Positions 1 to 8,347 of a stretch of 64,000 nucleotides of DNA are shown piece after piece. Source of the stretch: an uncultured bacterium. Lineage in GTDB: Bacteria; Planctomycetota; UBA8108; UBA1146. The stretch covers positions 1-64,000 of the forward strand of contig CAJXMG010000001.1 of NCBI GenBank assembly GCA_913056395.1, written 5' to 3'. Both the position numbers and the translations under genes were made by a program. Under the pieces are notes generated by a model. The model did no database searches. It was not told the origin of the DNA and saw only the letters and a list, made by a program, of their open reading frames with translations. Within the stretch, counting starts at the first letter, position 1. Each line of letters begins with the position of its first letter.

Positions 1-1327
1 CATTCAGATCACAGTCGAGACTTTGATCCTGTTGCACTTCACAGAAATCGATGATGCCGTTGCCGTTGCAGTCACTGGTAAACCAGTCGCTCCCGTTACT
101 TTCACCGATGTCGATGGAGTCAGGGATTCCGTTTTCGTTACAGTCGCAGAAGAAGTTCTTGTAGGTATAGACGATTCCACCATCCGTCGAATCGAAATCA
201 TTAAAAGGGTCTCCAACAACTAGATCATTGTTTTCTATGGAAATCGTCGGATCTTGCGAAGCAAAATCATATGTCGGGGTGATCTCCAATGAGGGAGAAA
301 ATGTTTGAAGCCCTGGGAATCTTGTAAAAACGAATATCCGATTCTGGAGTGAACTGTGCCCAACAAAAACGTTGTCATTTGCGGCGAAGTTGTATTCCTG
401 ATTCGGATCATCCGGGATTGAGATTTCACCTATATAAGTGACTGAAGTGTTGTTGTATGCGTATTGGCGTATGTTTCCGAATGATGAGACAAAAATATAA
501 GATGGAGTGACAACGATTTTTTCATTTTCCGGCCAAAATGTACCTCCAGTGGGGTGAGAGGGAATAGGGTGAATTTGATAGCCTCCTCCCTCGGGGAAGA
601 CGTATAAGTTTGAGCAACAATCATAGGAGATTGCAGCTACATTGTTTCCTGAAGTCCCAAAGTTGCTTAATAGGTTAGAACCATCGTTGTTGATACAAGG
701 CAGTGTCAATGGTGATGTTTCTTCCCAAGACTGGGTGCTTAGATTGAGTTCGAAGCGCGAGATCGCTCCATTAACCGATGAGCAGCTGGTTGTTTGGTAA
801 TCAGATTGACCTACATACAGAGTTGTATCTTCAAAGCGTACCCTATGTCCAAATCTCTCTAATGCTTGATTACCGTCAAGTGTTGGGAGTAGTGTTTGGC
901 TCAATGTCCATTCGTTTGTAAGTGCATCTTTCGAATATAGATTTACAGTATCTAGAGGACCTAACCCAACTGCGATCCATTCTCCATTCGTGTCGATAGA
1001 GGCTGTGAATCCGGAGCTGGCTTGAGTTAAGCCAAGGATTTGTGAGGTCTCGGTCCAAATTGATTTTGAATCGATTCTTTCATAAACAACTATCGCACCC
1101 GTGTTTTCACCACCTAGGTCGTTATAGGGGCAAGATATAATCAATGTGTTTGCTGAAATCCTGACTTGCGTTCCTGCTGAGTCGCCTGTTTGAGCTATCG
1201 AGGGGAAGAGGATTTGCTCTTGTGGTTCATTCAGGCATTGAGCTGAAAGTACGTTGTTGCTTAAGGGTAAGGTGACGATTGCTCCCAAAGTAAAAAGCAA
1301 ACAGGCAAGCAAGGTATGAGTGTTCAT
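1..1327 (-). CDS. Secreted protein with Cys/Asp calcium-binding-type repeats, 3' end outside the window
   Basis: Reading the minus strand from ATG 1327-1325 gives an uninterrupted frame of 442 codons that leaves the window at base 1, so the C-terminus is missing. GGAG lies just upstream of the start. The N-terminus (MNTHTLLACLLFTLGAIVTL...) is a signal peptide with likely cleavage near LSAQ. The middle is rich in Asn, Ser and Thr and looks like a beta-propeller or integrin-like repeat domain (short segments of the type VRFEDTTLYVGQ), but I do not recognise a specific family. The last visible part contains CDCNENGIPDSIDIG and DCNGNGIIDFCEV, the same Asp/Asn/Cys repeat seen in the sugar dehydrogenase at 43311-45425. 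The gene is AT-richer than the Mrp operon beside it. Function is unknown; an exported or surface protein is likely. Confidence 0.8.
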   Translation of the reverse strand, partial: MNTHTLLACLLFTLGAIVTLPLSNNVLSAQCLNEPQEQILFPSIAQTGDSAGTQVRISANTLIISCPYNDLGGENTGAIVVYERIDSKSIWTETSQILGLTQASSGFTASIDTNGEWIAVGLGPLDTVNLYSKDALTNEWTLSQTLLPTLDGNQALERFGHRVRFEDTTLYVGQSDYQTTSCSSVNGAISRFELNLSTQSWEETSPLTLPCINNDGSNLLSNFGTSGNNVAAISYDCCSNLYVFPEGGGYQIHPIPSHPTGGTFWPENEKIVVTPSYIFVSSFGNIRQYAYNNTSVTYIGEISIPDDPNQEYNFAANDNVFVGHSSLQNRIFVFTRFPGLQTFSPSLEITPTYDFASQDPTISIENNDLVVGDPFNDFDSTDGGIVYTYKNFFCDCNENGIPDSIDIGESNGSDWFTSDCNGNGIIDFCEVQQDQSLDCDLN

Positions 1328-1419
1328 GATTCTCCAAAGATTATTTAGATAGATACCTAAATATATAGGTACGCACAGGTCGGCTCAAGTTGTGCGAGGA
1401 GTCTCTGGGCTCTACTGGC

Positions 1420-3114
1420 TCAGAATAGATTTGCCAGCAGGAATGCCAGCAGTGCCAGCAGCAACAGCAGGCCCGGGAGGACCATCTGCCAGTGCACCGG
1501 AGGATGGGCGGGGATCTTTTGCACCAGACCCAACACTTTGGCCGGGACTTCGTCGAGGATGAAGCGGGAGAGGCGGGCGGCTCCGCGACCGATGGGGTTG
1601 TCGACGATCCAGCCGAGGATGCGGCCCCCCTTACGGTAGAAGAAATCAAAGTCGAGGTTTTCGCGCACCAGTTCCGGCGGGTAAGTCCCTGTCTTCATCA
1701 ACACCACCACCGACAGGGAGGCAAAGAGCAGCAGCTGCAGCTGGGTCAGCACGTGGCTGGTGGTGAAGGGTTCGTAGGTGACGGTGAAGGGCAGCATGCC
1801 GTAGAGCCACCCGGGATTGCAGCCGATGAAGATGCACAGTGCTGCGCCGATGGCCATCGCCAGCAGCATGTTGACCGGCGGTTCTTTCGCCTCGAGTTTG
1901 GAATCGTGGGCGAAGAAGGCGAAGTAGGGGATCTTGATACCGGCGTGTTCGAGCACTCCCGCCGAGGCGAAGAGGAGCAGGAACCACAGCCAGACGTGAC
2001 CTTCATAAAGTGCGGCGGACATGATCATCGATTTGCTGACGAAGCCGCTGAAGAGGGGCACCGCTGAAATCGAGGCCGCACCCACCAGGCACAGCACGGT
2101 GGTGATCGGCATCTTGCGCCACAGGCCGCCGAGATCGGTGCCGCGGGTCTTGCCGGTGACGTGCATCACCGCACCCATCGACATGAAGAGCAGCCCCTTG
2201 AAGAGCACATCGTTGAAGGCGTGGCTGACCGCTCCATTGACTGCCATCTCGGTTCCGATGCCGATGCCGACGACCATGAAACCGATCTGGTTGATCATGC
2301 TGTAGGAGAGCACCTTGCGCAGGTCGTTCTCGATGACGGCATAGAAGATGGGGAAGAAGGTCATCACCGCACCGATGGTGACCAGCTCCTCCGTACCGGG
2401 GAAGAAGCGCGCCAGGGCGTAGACCGCAGTCTTCGTGGTGAACGCCGACAGGAACACGGTGCCGGTGGCACTCGCTGCCGGGTAGGTATCGACGATCCAC
2501 GTGTGCAGCATCGGGAAGCCGGCCTTGACGCCGAAGGCGAGCAGGATCCACGGCACTCCCGGCGACGCCAGATCGAGGACTCCCAGCTCGGAGATCATCA
2601 GTGATCCACCCGCCTGGTGGTGGATCAGCAATCCCGCCAGCAGTGACAGACCGGAAAGCACCTGGAAGACCAGATAGCGAGAACCGATGGCGAGCGCCTT
2701 CTCACTGTCCCGGGCCCAGACGATGAACGCCGAGGTCAGGGCCAGCATCTCCCAGCCGATGAAGAGGGTCACCAGATCTCCGGCGAGGACGGTCGCCACC
2801 GCACTGCCCGCATACAGCAGGGCGGCGGAGGTCTCGACGCGACTCTTGATATGCAGGGCATACAGCACGCCGATGATGCCGGCGATGTGGAAGAGCAGCG
2901 CAAAGAGGTAAGAGAGCTTGTCGAGGTCGACGAGGATCAGGTCAAAACCGAAGAAGGAGACCGGGAACGAGGTGCCGTAAGGCAGTCCGAGCAGACCCAG
3001 CAGACCCACAACGGGGGTGGCGATGGCGATCACCTTGCGGGCGATCCCCCCGACCAGGAAGCAGAGGATGGCGCCGACGACGAAGGGCAGCACCGGGTAC
3101 AGGCCTTCAATCAT
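1420..3114 (-). CDS. Mrp-type antiporter subunit, NuoL/M/N-like (third ND protein)
   Basis: This 564-residue polytopic membrane protein of the proton-conducting complex I antiporter family (Proton_antipo_M) is the last gene of the ten-gene Mrp-like operon. Features visible are long hydrophobic helices throughout, the segment GDLVTLFIGWEMLALTSAF, the conserved Lys/His-bearing stretch FGVKAGFPMLHTWIVD, and a C-terminal extension after about residue 470 that ends in another membrane segment. It should form one of the ion-translocating half-channels for Na+/H+ or K+/H+ exchange in the cytoplasmic membrane. Its start overlaps the end of the preceding small gene by 8 bases, indicating translational coupling. 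Which of MrpA, MrpD or NuoN it corresponds to cannot be settled by eye. Confidence 0.88.
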   Translation of the reverse strand: MIEGLYPVLPFVVGAILCFLVGGIARKVIAIATPVVGLLGLLGLPYGTSFPVSFFGFDLILVDLDKLSYLFALLFHIAGIIGVLYALHIKSRVETSAALLYAGSAVATVLAGDLVTLFIGWEMLALTSAFIVWARDSEKALAIGSRYLVFQVLSGLSLLAGLLIHHQAGGSLMISELGVLDLASPGVPWILLAFGVKAGFPMLHTWIVDTYPAASATGTVFLSAFTTKTAVYALARFFPGTEELVTIGAVMTFFPIFYAVIENDLRKVLSYSMINQIGFMVVGIGIGTEMAVNGAVSHAFNDVLFKGLLFMSMGAVMHVTGKTRGTDLGGLWRKMPITTVLCLVGAASISAVPLFSGFVSKSMIMSAALYEGHVWLWFLLLFASAGVLEHAGIKIPYFAFFAHDSKLEAKEPPVNMLLAMAIGAALCIFIGCNPGWLYGMLPFTVTYEPFTTSHVLTQLQLLLFASLSVVVLMKTGTYPPELVRENLDFDFFYRKGGRILGWIVDNPIGRGAARLSRFILDEVPAKVLGLVQKIPAHPPVHWQMVLPGLLLLLALLAFLLANLF

Positions 3115-3352
3115 CGTAGTAGCCGTCCTTCCGCGAGACCGCAGCCCTCAGACCACGGGAGAGAAGGACGAGCAGGGCGATGGCCACAAAGCCGTAGACG
3201 GGGTAGAAGCCGGGGATTCCCTCGATCGCTTCGACCCCTTTTTCCAGTTTGCGCGAATAGATGAAATCGGCGGCGAAGGCGATGGCACACAGGGCGACCA
3301 GCAGCCAGTGAATCCGCGATGGGGGGCCATCGTGATGAGTGTCGTGACTCAT
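3107..3352 (-). CDS. Small membrane protein in the Mrp operon
   Basis: The product has 81 residues. The N-terminus is His-rich (MSHDTHHDG), and there are two hydrophobic helices (about residues 16-30 and 52-66) separated by a charged loop containing SRKLEKGVEAIEGIPGFYPVYGF. It overlaps both neighbours, by 4 bases upstream and 8 bases downstream, so it is a genuine, translationally coupled member of the antiporter operon and not a spurious frame. I do not recognise a family. By position it is likely an accessory or assembly subunit of the complex; no catalytic motif is visible. Confidence 0.75.
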   Translation of the reverse strand: MSHDTHHDGPPSRIHWLLVALCAIAFAADFIYSRKLEKGVEAIEGIPGFYPVYGFVAIALLVLLSRGLRAAVSRKDGYYDD

Positions 3353-4830
3353 GATGCGCTCCCTTCAATCATCTTGGCCAGCTGGGCGTAAATGCCGGGC
3401 CAGAAGAAGAGGATCAGGCACGCCAGCGAACTGAGAATCAGCGGAATGCGGCACGCCCACGGCGATTCGCCATGATCCTCATGACCTTTGACTCCAGCGT
3501 CGGCGCGCTCTTTGGCAAAGAAGGCGCGCACCGGAATCGGTAACAGGTAGCCGAGGCCGAGAAGGGTGGAGAGTAACAAGGTGATGAGGAACGCCCACTG
3601 GTGCGCCTCGATCATGCCGACACACAGCAGCCATTTACTCCAGGTGCCGCCCATGGGGGGCAGGCCCAGAGTGCTGAGGCTGCCGATCATGAAGGCGGTC
3701 ATCGTCCACGGCATCCGTCGGCCGATGCCATCGAGCTGATCGACCCGGGTCTTGTGACTGGCGACGTAGATCGCTCCCGCCGCGAAAAAGAGGGTGATCT
3801 TGCCGTAGGCGTGCATGGCGATGTGCAGGGCGCCGCCTTCGATGGCCATCGGGAACGCCACCGCCGCACCGAGGACGATGTAGTTCAGCTGGCCGATGGT
3901 CGAATAGGCGAGGCGTGCTTTCAGTTCCGGTCGTGTCAGGGCGATGATGGATGTCAGCAGGATGGTCCCCGCTGCAAACCAGGCCACGACTTCCGCACCC
4001 CAACTGCCGCGCATCACTTCGGTCCCGACCAGTTCGGTGGAGATCTTCAGCACGGTGAAGACGCCGGCCTTGACGACGGCGACCGCGTGCAGCAGGGCAC
4101 TCACCGGAGTCGGTGCAACCATGGCATTGGGCAGCCACTGGTGCAGCGGGAAGATGGCGGTTTTACCGGTTCCGAAGAAGAAGAGCAGAATCAGCACCGC
4201 TGCCTGACCGGCGGTGGTCGAGCCGTTGAGGATTCCGCCGTCTTTGAAATCGAGGGTGCCGGTCCAGACCCACGTCAGCACCGTGGCGGTGAGCATGAAG
4301 AGGGTCGATGAGCCGACGAGGATTCCCAGATAGATGCGGCCGGAGCGCTTCGCCTCCGGCTTGCGGGTGTGGGTCACCAGAGGCCAGGTGCTGAAGGTCA
4401 TCACCTCATAAAAAAGGAACAGGGTCAGCATATTGGCACTGAAGGCGATGCCCATCGCCGAAAGGATGGCCATGGCGAAGGCGCACCAGTAGCGCTCCTG
4501 CCCCTCGAAATCTATTCCGTACAACCCGTGCATGTAGCCGTAGGAGTAGATGGTGTTGAGGATCCACAGCGATGCGGCGACGAGGGCATAGATCATCCCC
4601 AGCGGAGTCAGCGCCAGGGCAAAGGAGAGCCCCGATCCCAGTTCACCGATGGTGAAGGTCATCTCTTCGCCCGCCAAAGCCTCAGGCAGGATCGACAGCA
4701 CCACCGCCAGCAGTCCTGCCGGGATCACCAAGTTGAAGAGATTGCGCAGCGGTCGCATCGGCTTCAGTAGCCAGGCGAGCAGTGCACCAAAGGCGGGAAT
4801 CAGGATGGCCAAAAGCAGGGGAGAGATCAT
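3349..4830 (-). CDS. Mrp-type antiporter subunit, NuoL/M-like (second ND protein)
   Basis: The product has 493 residues and about 14 predicted membrane helices. Antiporter-family hallmarks are present: NMLTLFLFYEVMTFSTWPLV, which carries the conserved Glu of TM5, FFGTGKTAIFPLHQWLP with the Lys of TM7, and PTPVSALLHAVAVVKAGVF, a strongly conserved NuoL/MrpA-D stretch with a second Lys. This makes it the most NuoL/MrpA-like of the three ND proteins here. It would couple cation export to proton entry at the cytoplasmic membrane. Its ATG overlaps the stop of the upstream MrpD-like gene by 4 bases, and its stop overlaps the next start by 4 bases. Confidence 0.9.
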   Translation of the reverse strand: MISPLLLAILIPAFGALLAWLLKPMRPLRNLFNLVIPAGLLAVVLSILPEALAGEEMTFTIGELGSGLSFALALTPLGMIYALVAASLWILNTIYSYGYMHGLYGIDFEGQERYWCAFAMAILSAMGIAFSANMLTLFLFYEVMTFSTWPLVTHTRKPEAKRSGRIYLGILVGSSTLFMLTATVLTWVWTGTLDFKDGGILNGSTTAGQAAVLILLFFFGTGKTAIFPLHQWLPNAMVAPTPVSALLHAVAVVKAGVFTVLKISTELVGTEVMRGSWGAEVVAWFAAGTILLTSIIALTRPELKARLAYSTIGQLNYIVLGAAVAFPMAIEGGALHIAMHAYGKITLFFAAGAIYVASHKTRVDQLDGIGRRMPWTMTAFMIGSLSTLGLPPMGGTWSKWLLCVGMIEAHQWAFLITLLLSTLLGLGYLLPIPVRAFFAKERADAGVKGHEDHGESPWACRIPLILSSLACLILFFWPGIYAQLAKMIEGSAS

Positions 4831-6338
4831 GGTGTCACTCCCATCAACTGCTGCGCGGCGTCGCGGGCGAGATCGACCACGACACCGGGCTGGATTCCGA
4901 GAAGGATGCTGGCTCCAAGGAGGATCAGCACCGGCAGGAATTTTTCAAAGGGCAGGCCGTTGCGCAGGGGAGTGTCGCTCGCGGGTCGCAGGTAAGCGAC
5001 CTCGACAAAACGCCACACGTAAATGGCAGCGAGCACCGATCCCAACAGCACCATTCCGGCGAGAACCGGATGACCCGACAGGATCAATCCCTTGAGCAGG
5101 TAGAACTTGCTGACGAAGCCGGCGGTACCGGGGATACCGATCATGCCGAGTCCACCGACGACGATGGCGGCACTGACCCAGGGCATCCTTTGCCCCAGTC
5201 CAGCGAGATCTTCGAGGCGGGTGGTTCCCAAACGGTAGATCAAAATGCCCGCACAGAGGAAGAGCCCGCCCTTCATCAGTGCATGGAAGACCATGTGCAG
5301 GATGGAACCGGTCATCGCATCGATGTGACCGACCGTCATGCCGACGACGATGTAGCCGATCTGGGCCACACTCGAATAGGCGAGCAGCAGCGAAAGGCTT
5401 GGCTGTCGCGCTGCACCGAGAGATCCGAAGAAGATCGCCGCGCCACAACAGCTGCCGATGATCAACACATTGCCACCGCTGAGCATCTCATCCCCAGGCA
5501 CGGCAAAGACACTGAAGATGAAACGCATCCCCATGTAGATGCCGACCTTGGTCGCCGTGGCGGCGAGCAGGGCAGCGACGGCGGAAGGAGCGGTCGAATA
5601 CGCGGCGGGCATCCACAGATGCAGCGGGAACAAGGCCATCTTGAGGCCGACTCCTGCGAGCAGGAAGGCGCGGGCGGTGAGCACGGTGGCATCGACGGGC
5701 GCGAGCAACAGTTTGGCGTGGATGTCCGCCATGTTCAGGGTCCCGGTTTTGGCGTATAGCAGGCCGATGGCGATCAGGATGAAGGACGCCCCGACCGATC
5801 CCAGCACCAGATAGTTGAGGGCGGCGGTCAATGCCTGTTTGGTGCGCTGTCGTCCCATGGCGATGAGGCCGTAGATGGTCAGCGACGAGATCTCCAACAG
5901 CACGTAAACGTTAAACGCATCTCCGGTGATGAGGATGCCGAGCAGGCCGGTGATGGCGAGGAGCCACAGCGACCAGAAGAAGCGCCGGCGATCGGATGGG
6001 ATCTCGTCGTCCACTCCTTGGCGTGAGAAGAGGGTGACCATGAAGCCCATGCCGGAGACAAGGGTCGCCAACAGGGCGCTGAGCAGGTCAATCTTCAGTT
6101 CGATTCCGTGGGGCGCGGGCCAGCCCCCAAGGGGGTAGCTGACGGAGAAGCCCGGTGTCAGTGCATTTTGCGCCTGGATCAGCAACAACTGGGAGGCGCA
6201 GACAAAGGTGGTCAGCCCCGTGGTGATGAGGGCGAGCAACCAGCCGAAGATGCCGCGCCCGAGGATGGGGGCGAGCACTCCGCCGACCAGCGGCAGCAGC
6301 ACGATCAGGACTGGCAGCATGGAAGGATCAGGCTTCAT
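4827..6338 (-). CDS. mrpD: Na+/H+ antiporter subunit D (MrpD/MnhD-like)
   Basis: The product is 503 residues from ATG 6338 (MKPDPSMLPVLIVLLPLVGG). An in-frame extension to 6416 would lie inside mrpC and lacks family resemblance. Conserved features are AFNVYVLLEISSLTIYGLIA with the TM5 Glu, GLKMALFPLHLWMPAAYSTAPSAV with Lys and His, and LLAYSSVAQIGYIVVG. These are typical of MrpD/NuoN proteins that conduct protons. The start lies 11 bases inside mrpC, and the stop overlaps the next gene by 4 bases. The role is an ion-translocating core subunit of the multi-subunit monovalent cation/H+ antiporter. Confidence 0.92.
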   Translation of the reverse strand: MKPDPSMLPVLIVLLPLVGGVLAPILGRGIFGWLLALITTGLTTFVCASQLLLIQAQNALTPGFSVSYPLGGWPAPHGIELKIDLLSALLATLVSGMGFMVTLFSRQGVDDEIPSDRRRFFWSLWLLAITGLLGILITGDAFNVYVLLEISSLTIYGLIAMGRQRTKQALTAALNYLVLGSVGASFILIAIGLLYAKTGTLNMADIHAKLLLAPVDATVLTARAFLLAGVGLKMALFPLHLWMPAAYSTAPSAVAALLAATATKVGIYMGMRFIFSVFAVPGDEMLSGGNVLIIGSCCGAAIFFGSLGAARQPSLSLLLAYSSVAQIGYIVVGMTVGHIDAMTGSILHMVFHALMKGGLFLCAGILIYRLGTTRLEDLAGLGQRMPWVSAAIVVGGLGMIGIPGTAGFVSKFYLLKGLILSGHPVLAGMVLLGSVLAAIYVWRFVEVAYLRPASDTPLRNGLPFEKFLPVLILLGASILLGIQPGVVVDLARDAAQQLMGVTP

Positions 6339-6705
6339 GATCCTCCTTTGCTTCGGCACGATCGATGGTGGCGATCTCATCCGCTTCGATGGTGCCGTAC
6401 TCCTCACGCACTCCAATGATCAGAGCCAGGGCCACTGCCATGGTACTCAGTGAGACGACGATCGCCGTCAGGATCAACACGTGTGGCAGCGGATTGGAGT
6501 AGGCGAGATCTGTACCTTCCTGGAGGATGGGAGCACTGCCGCCATCCCTCACCCCGAGGGTGATGTACATGAGGAAGATACCGGTCTGGAAGAGACCGAG
6601 GCCGAGGGTCTTTTTGACCAGATTCTGGCGGGCGATCAGGGTGTAGAGGCCGATCATCATGATGACGACGAAGGCGATGCTGTTGAAGGTGGCGAAGAGA
6701 CTCAT
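6328..6705 (-). CDS. mrpC: Antiporter subunit C (MrpC, NuoK-like)
   Basis: The product has 125 residues and three hydrophobic helices, and belongs to the NuoK/MrpC family. The family segment KKTLGLGLFQTGIFLMYI is followed by a loop and then LPHVLILTAIVVSLSTMAVAL, the typical MrpC third helix (usually LPQALVLTAIVI). The C-terminus carries an extra acidic/charged tail of about 25 residues (EEYGTIEADEIATIDRAEAKEDHEA). It overlaps mrpB by 4 bases and mrpD by 11 bases. It forms part of the proton path between the ND-type subunits in the membrane. Confidence 0.93.
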   Translation of the reverse strand: MSLFATFNSIAFVVIMMIGLYTLIARQNLVKKTLGLGLFQTGIFLMYITLGVRDGGSAPILQEGTDLAYSNPLPHVLILTAIVVSLSTMAVALALIIGVREEYGTIEADEIATIDRAEAKEDHEA

Positions 6706-7121
6706 GAAGATTCTCCGTTCACCTTGCGCACCATCGTCAGAATGACGGAGGCAACGGTCAGTCCGACTCCCGCTTCAACCAGTGTCATGCCGAGGGCTTC
6801 GGCGTGGGCGGGGTGGGTTGGGTCGAGCACGCTGTAATCGAGGAAGTAACGTCCTTTGACGAGACCGAGAATGCCGACGCCGATGTAGAGCAGAACACCG
6901 AGGCTCATGGCGAGATCGACGAGCCACGTGGGCAGCAGGCGATCGGTCAACTCTTTGCCAAAGAGCAGGGCGTGAAGGATAAAGGCAGCCGCGACCAGCA
7001 CTCCCGCCTGGAAGCCTCCACCGGGGCCGATCTCTCCATGCATCTGCACGTACAGACCGTAAACCAGAATGTAGGGGAAGAGCATGCCGCCGATGGTACG
7101 CAGGACGACGCTATCGCTCAT
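6702..7121 (-). CDS. mrpB: Antiporter subunit B (MrpB domain protein)
   Basis: The product is 139 residues from ATG 7121, which overlaps the DUF4040 gene stop by 4 bases. The MnhB/MrpB family signature is clear: FPYILVYGLYVQMHGEIGPG followed by GGFQAGVLVAAAFILHALLFG, then three more helices. A longer frame up to 7193 exists but would invade the upstream gene. MrpB-type subunits are small membrane proteins required for assembly and function of Mrp antiporters. The mrpC stop/start junction downstream is the common ATGA overlap. Confidence 0.93.
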   Translation of the reverse strand: MSDSVVLRTIGGMLFPYILVYGLYVQMHGEIGPGGGFQAGVLVAAAFILHALLFGKELTDRLLPTWLVDLAMSLGVLLYIGVGILGLVKGRYFLDYSVLDPTHPAHAEALGMTLVEAGVGLTVASVILTMVRKVNGESS

Positions 7122-7729
7122 GCGCCCTCCTGACTTTGGGCAGTCTCTCGCCGTGCCGAAGGGGACAAAGGTCGCAAGATCAGGATGACACACACGCCGG
7201 CGGTAAAGATCACCGCGGTTTCGAACATGGTGTCGTAACCGCGATAGGAAGCGAGTACGGCGGTGACCGCATTGGGCACGTGATCGCCGAAGTCATTTTC
7301 CGGACCGTCTTCACCGGCATCCACTTTGCCGACATTCTGGGCGATGTACTCGGGGGCCACATTCACCGTGGCCGGAGCTTGCGGATCACCAAAGCGGGGC
7401 ATGTCTGCAGTGCCGTAGATCAACATGGCACCGGTGACGATGACGGTCAGCAGGGCAGTGGGGTGAAAGTTGGGACCCGCCTTTTCACGGGTGCCGGTGC
7501 GGGTCAGGGCGGTCAGCAGCAAAATCGTCGCCGCTCCTGCGCCCACTGCGGCTTCCGTGTAGGAGACATCCATGGCAAACAGGTTGGCCCATTCGACTGC
7601 GAGCAACAGGCTGTAAATTCCCATCAGCATCACGGCACCGAGAAGGTCGCGGGTCCACATGGCTGCGATGGCCGCACCGACGGCGATCATCAACAGGATC
7701 ACATTGATCAACAGAACGGGATCACTCAT
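7118..7729 (-). CDS. DUF4040 / MbhD-MbhE-like antiporter subunit (split MrpA C-terminus)
   Basis: The product is 203 residues from ATG 7729 (MSDPVLLINVILLMIAVGAA). The first half (residues 1-80) matches the DUF4040 pattern seen in MrpA C-termini and MbhD: helices around RDLLGAVMLMGIYSLLLAVEW and YTEAAVGAGAATILLLTAL. The second half has a hydrophobic helix, a long extracytoplasmic loop rich in Pro and Asp, then TVLASYRGYDTMFETAVIFTAG-like sequence as in MbhE and the MrpA tail (the visible sequence reads AVLASYRGYDTMFETAV). In classical Mrp systems these domains are fused to the NuoL-like MrpA; here they are a separate gene. It starts 8 bases inside mrpG. Confidence 0.88.
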   Translation of the reverse strand: MSDPVLLINVILLMIAVGAAIAAMWTRDLLGAVMLMGIYSLLLAVEWANLFAMDVSYTEAAVGAGAATILLLTALTRTGTREKAGPNFHPTALLTVIVTGAMLIYGTADMPRFGDPQAPATVNVAPEYIAQNVGKVDAGEDGPENDFGDHVPNAVTAVLASYRGYDTMFETAVIFTAGVCVILILRPLSPSARRETAQSQEGA

Positions 7730-8072
7730 CGGTGTCCTCCCGTTCCTTTTCTCCGGTCCACGGTTTGAGCCCTCCCAATTGGGCAGCTCGGGCAATGGCG
7801 TGGGTGGAGGCGGGGGTGGTGACGAAGAGCAACAGGGAAATCGCGATCAGCTTGCCGATGGAGAGACCATCGACGGGAGCCTCTTCGGCGAGGGAGACCG
7901 TGATGACTTTCAAAGCCAACCCCGCGAAAACGAGCATTTGCCCCAGGGTGTCGGCGGTTCCTGCGGGGTGCAGCCTTGAGTAAAAATCGGGCATGCGCAG
8001 GATTCCGAGGGAACCACTGAAGGCGAAGAAGCCGCCCAGAATCATCAGTCCGTGAGCAACGTGTTCCATCAT
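7722..8072 (-). CDS. mrpG: Antiporter subunit G (MrpG)
   Basis: The product has 116 residues. The MnhG/PhaG pattern is evident: GGFFAFSGSLGILRMPDFYSR followed by LHPAGTADTLGQMLVFAGLA, where family members usually read RLPDxYxRLHAATKAxTLG. Three membrane helices are predicted, with a charged tail (KPWTGEKEREDTDE). It overlaps mrpF by 4 bases and the DUF4040 gene by 8 bases. MrpG is a small, conserved membrane subunit needed for complex stability. Confidence 0.93.
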   Translation of the reverse strand: MMEHVAHGLMILGGFFAFSGSLGILRMPDFYSRLHPAGTADTLGQMLVFAGLALKVITVSLAEEAPVDGLSIGKLIAISLLLFVTTPASTHAIARAAQLGGLKPWTGEKEREDTDE

Positions 8073-8347
8073 TGGAAGAACCTCCTCGATTCGACAAATC
8101 GCAACAGGGCGACAGTGCCGAGGAAGTTGACCAGTGCATAGAGAACGGCGATGTCGAGGAAGCCGCTACGGTTTCCGATGTATCCGAGCAGTGCCAGGAT
8201 GATCACCGTTTTGGTACCAAAGACGTTGACGGCAAGAACCCGGTCATAAGTGGTGGGACCCTTGACCGCCCGAATCAGTGCCAGAACAGCTCCACCCAAA
8301 ATCAACAGGGCCGTGATCAGCTCGAAGGAAACGTCGGTGGAGGTCAT
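8069..8347 (-). CDS. mrpF: Antiporter subunit F (MrpF)
   Basis: The product is 92 residues from ATG 8347, which overlaps the mrpE stop by 4 bases. The MrpF family core is present: RAVKGPTTYDRVLAVNVFGT, then a helix and FLDIAVLYALVNFLGTVALL (family: LDxALxxALxxFxGTxA). Three helices are predicted. A much longer frame extends upstream to 8665 but only repeats mrpE in another frame. MrpF lies in the cation side of the complex in known structures, so it probably helps form the cation path. Confidence 0.93.
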   Translation of the reverse strand: MTSTDVSFELITALLILGGAVLALIRAVKGPTTYDRVLAVNVFGTKTVIILALLGYIGNRSGFLDIAVLYALVNFLGTVALLRFVESRRFFQ

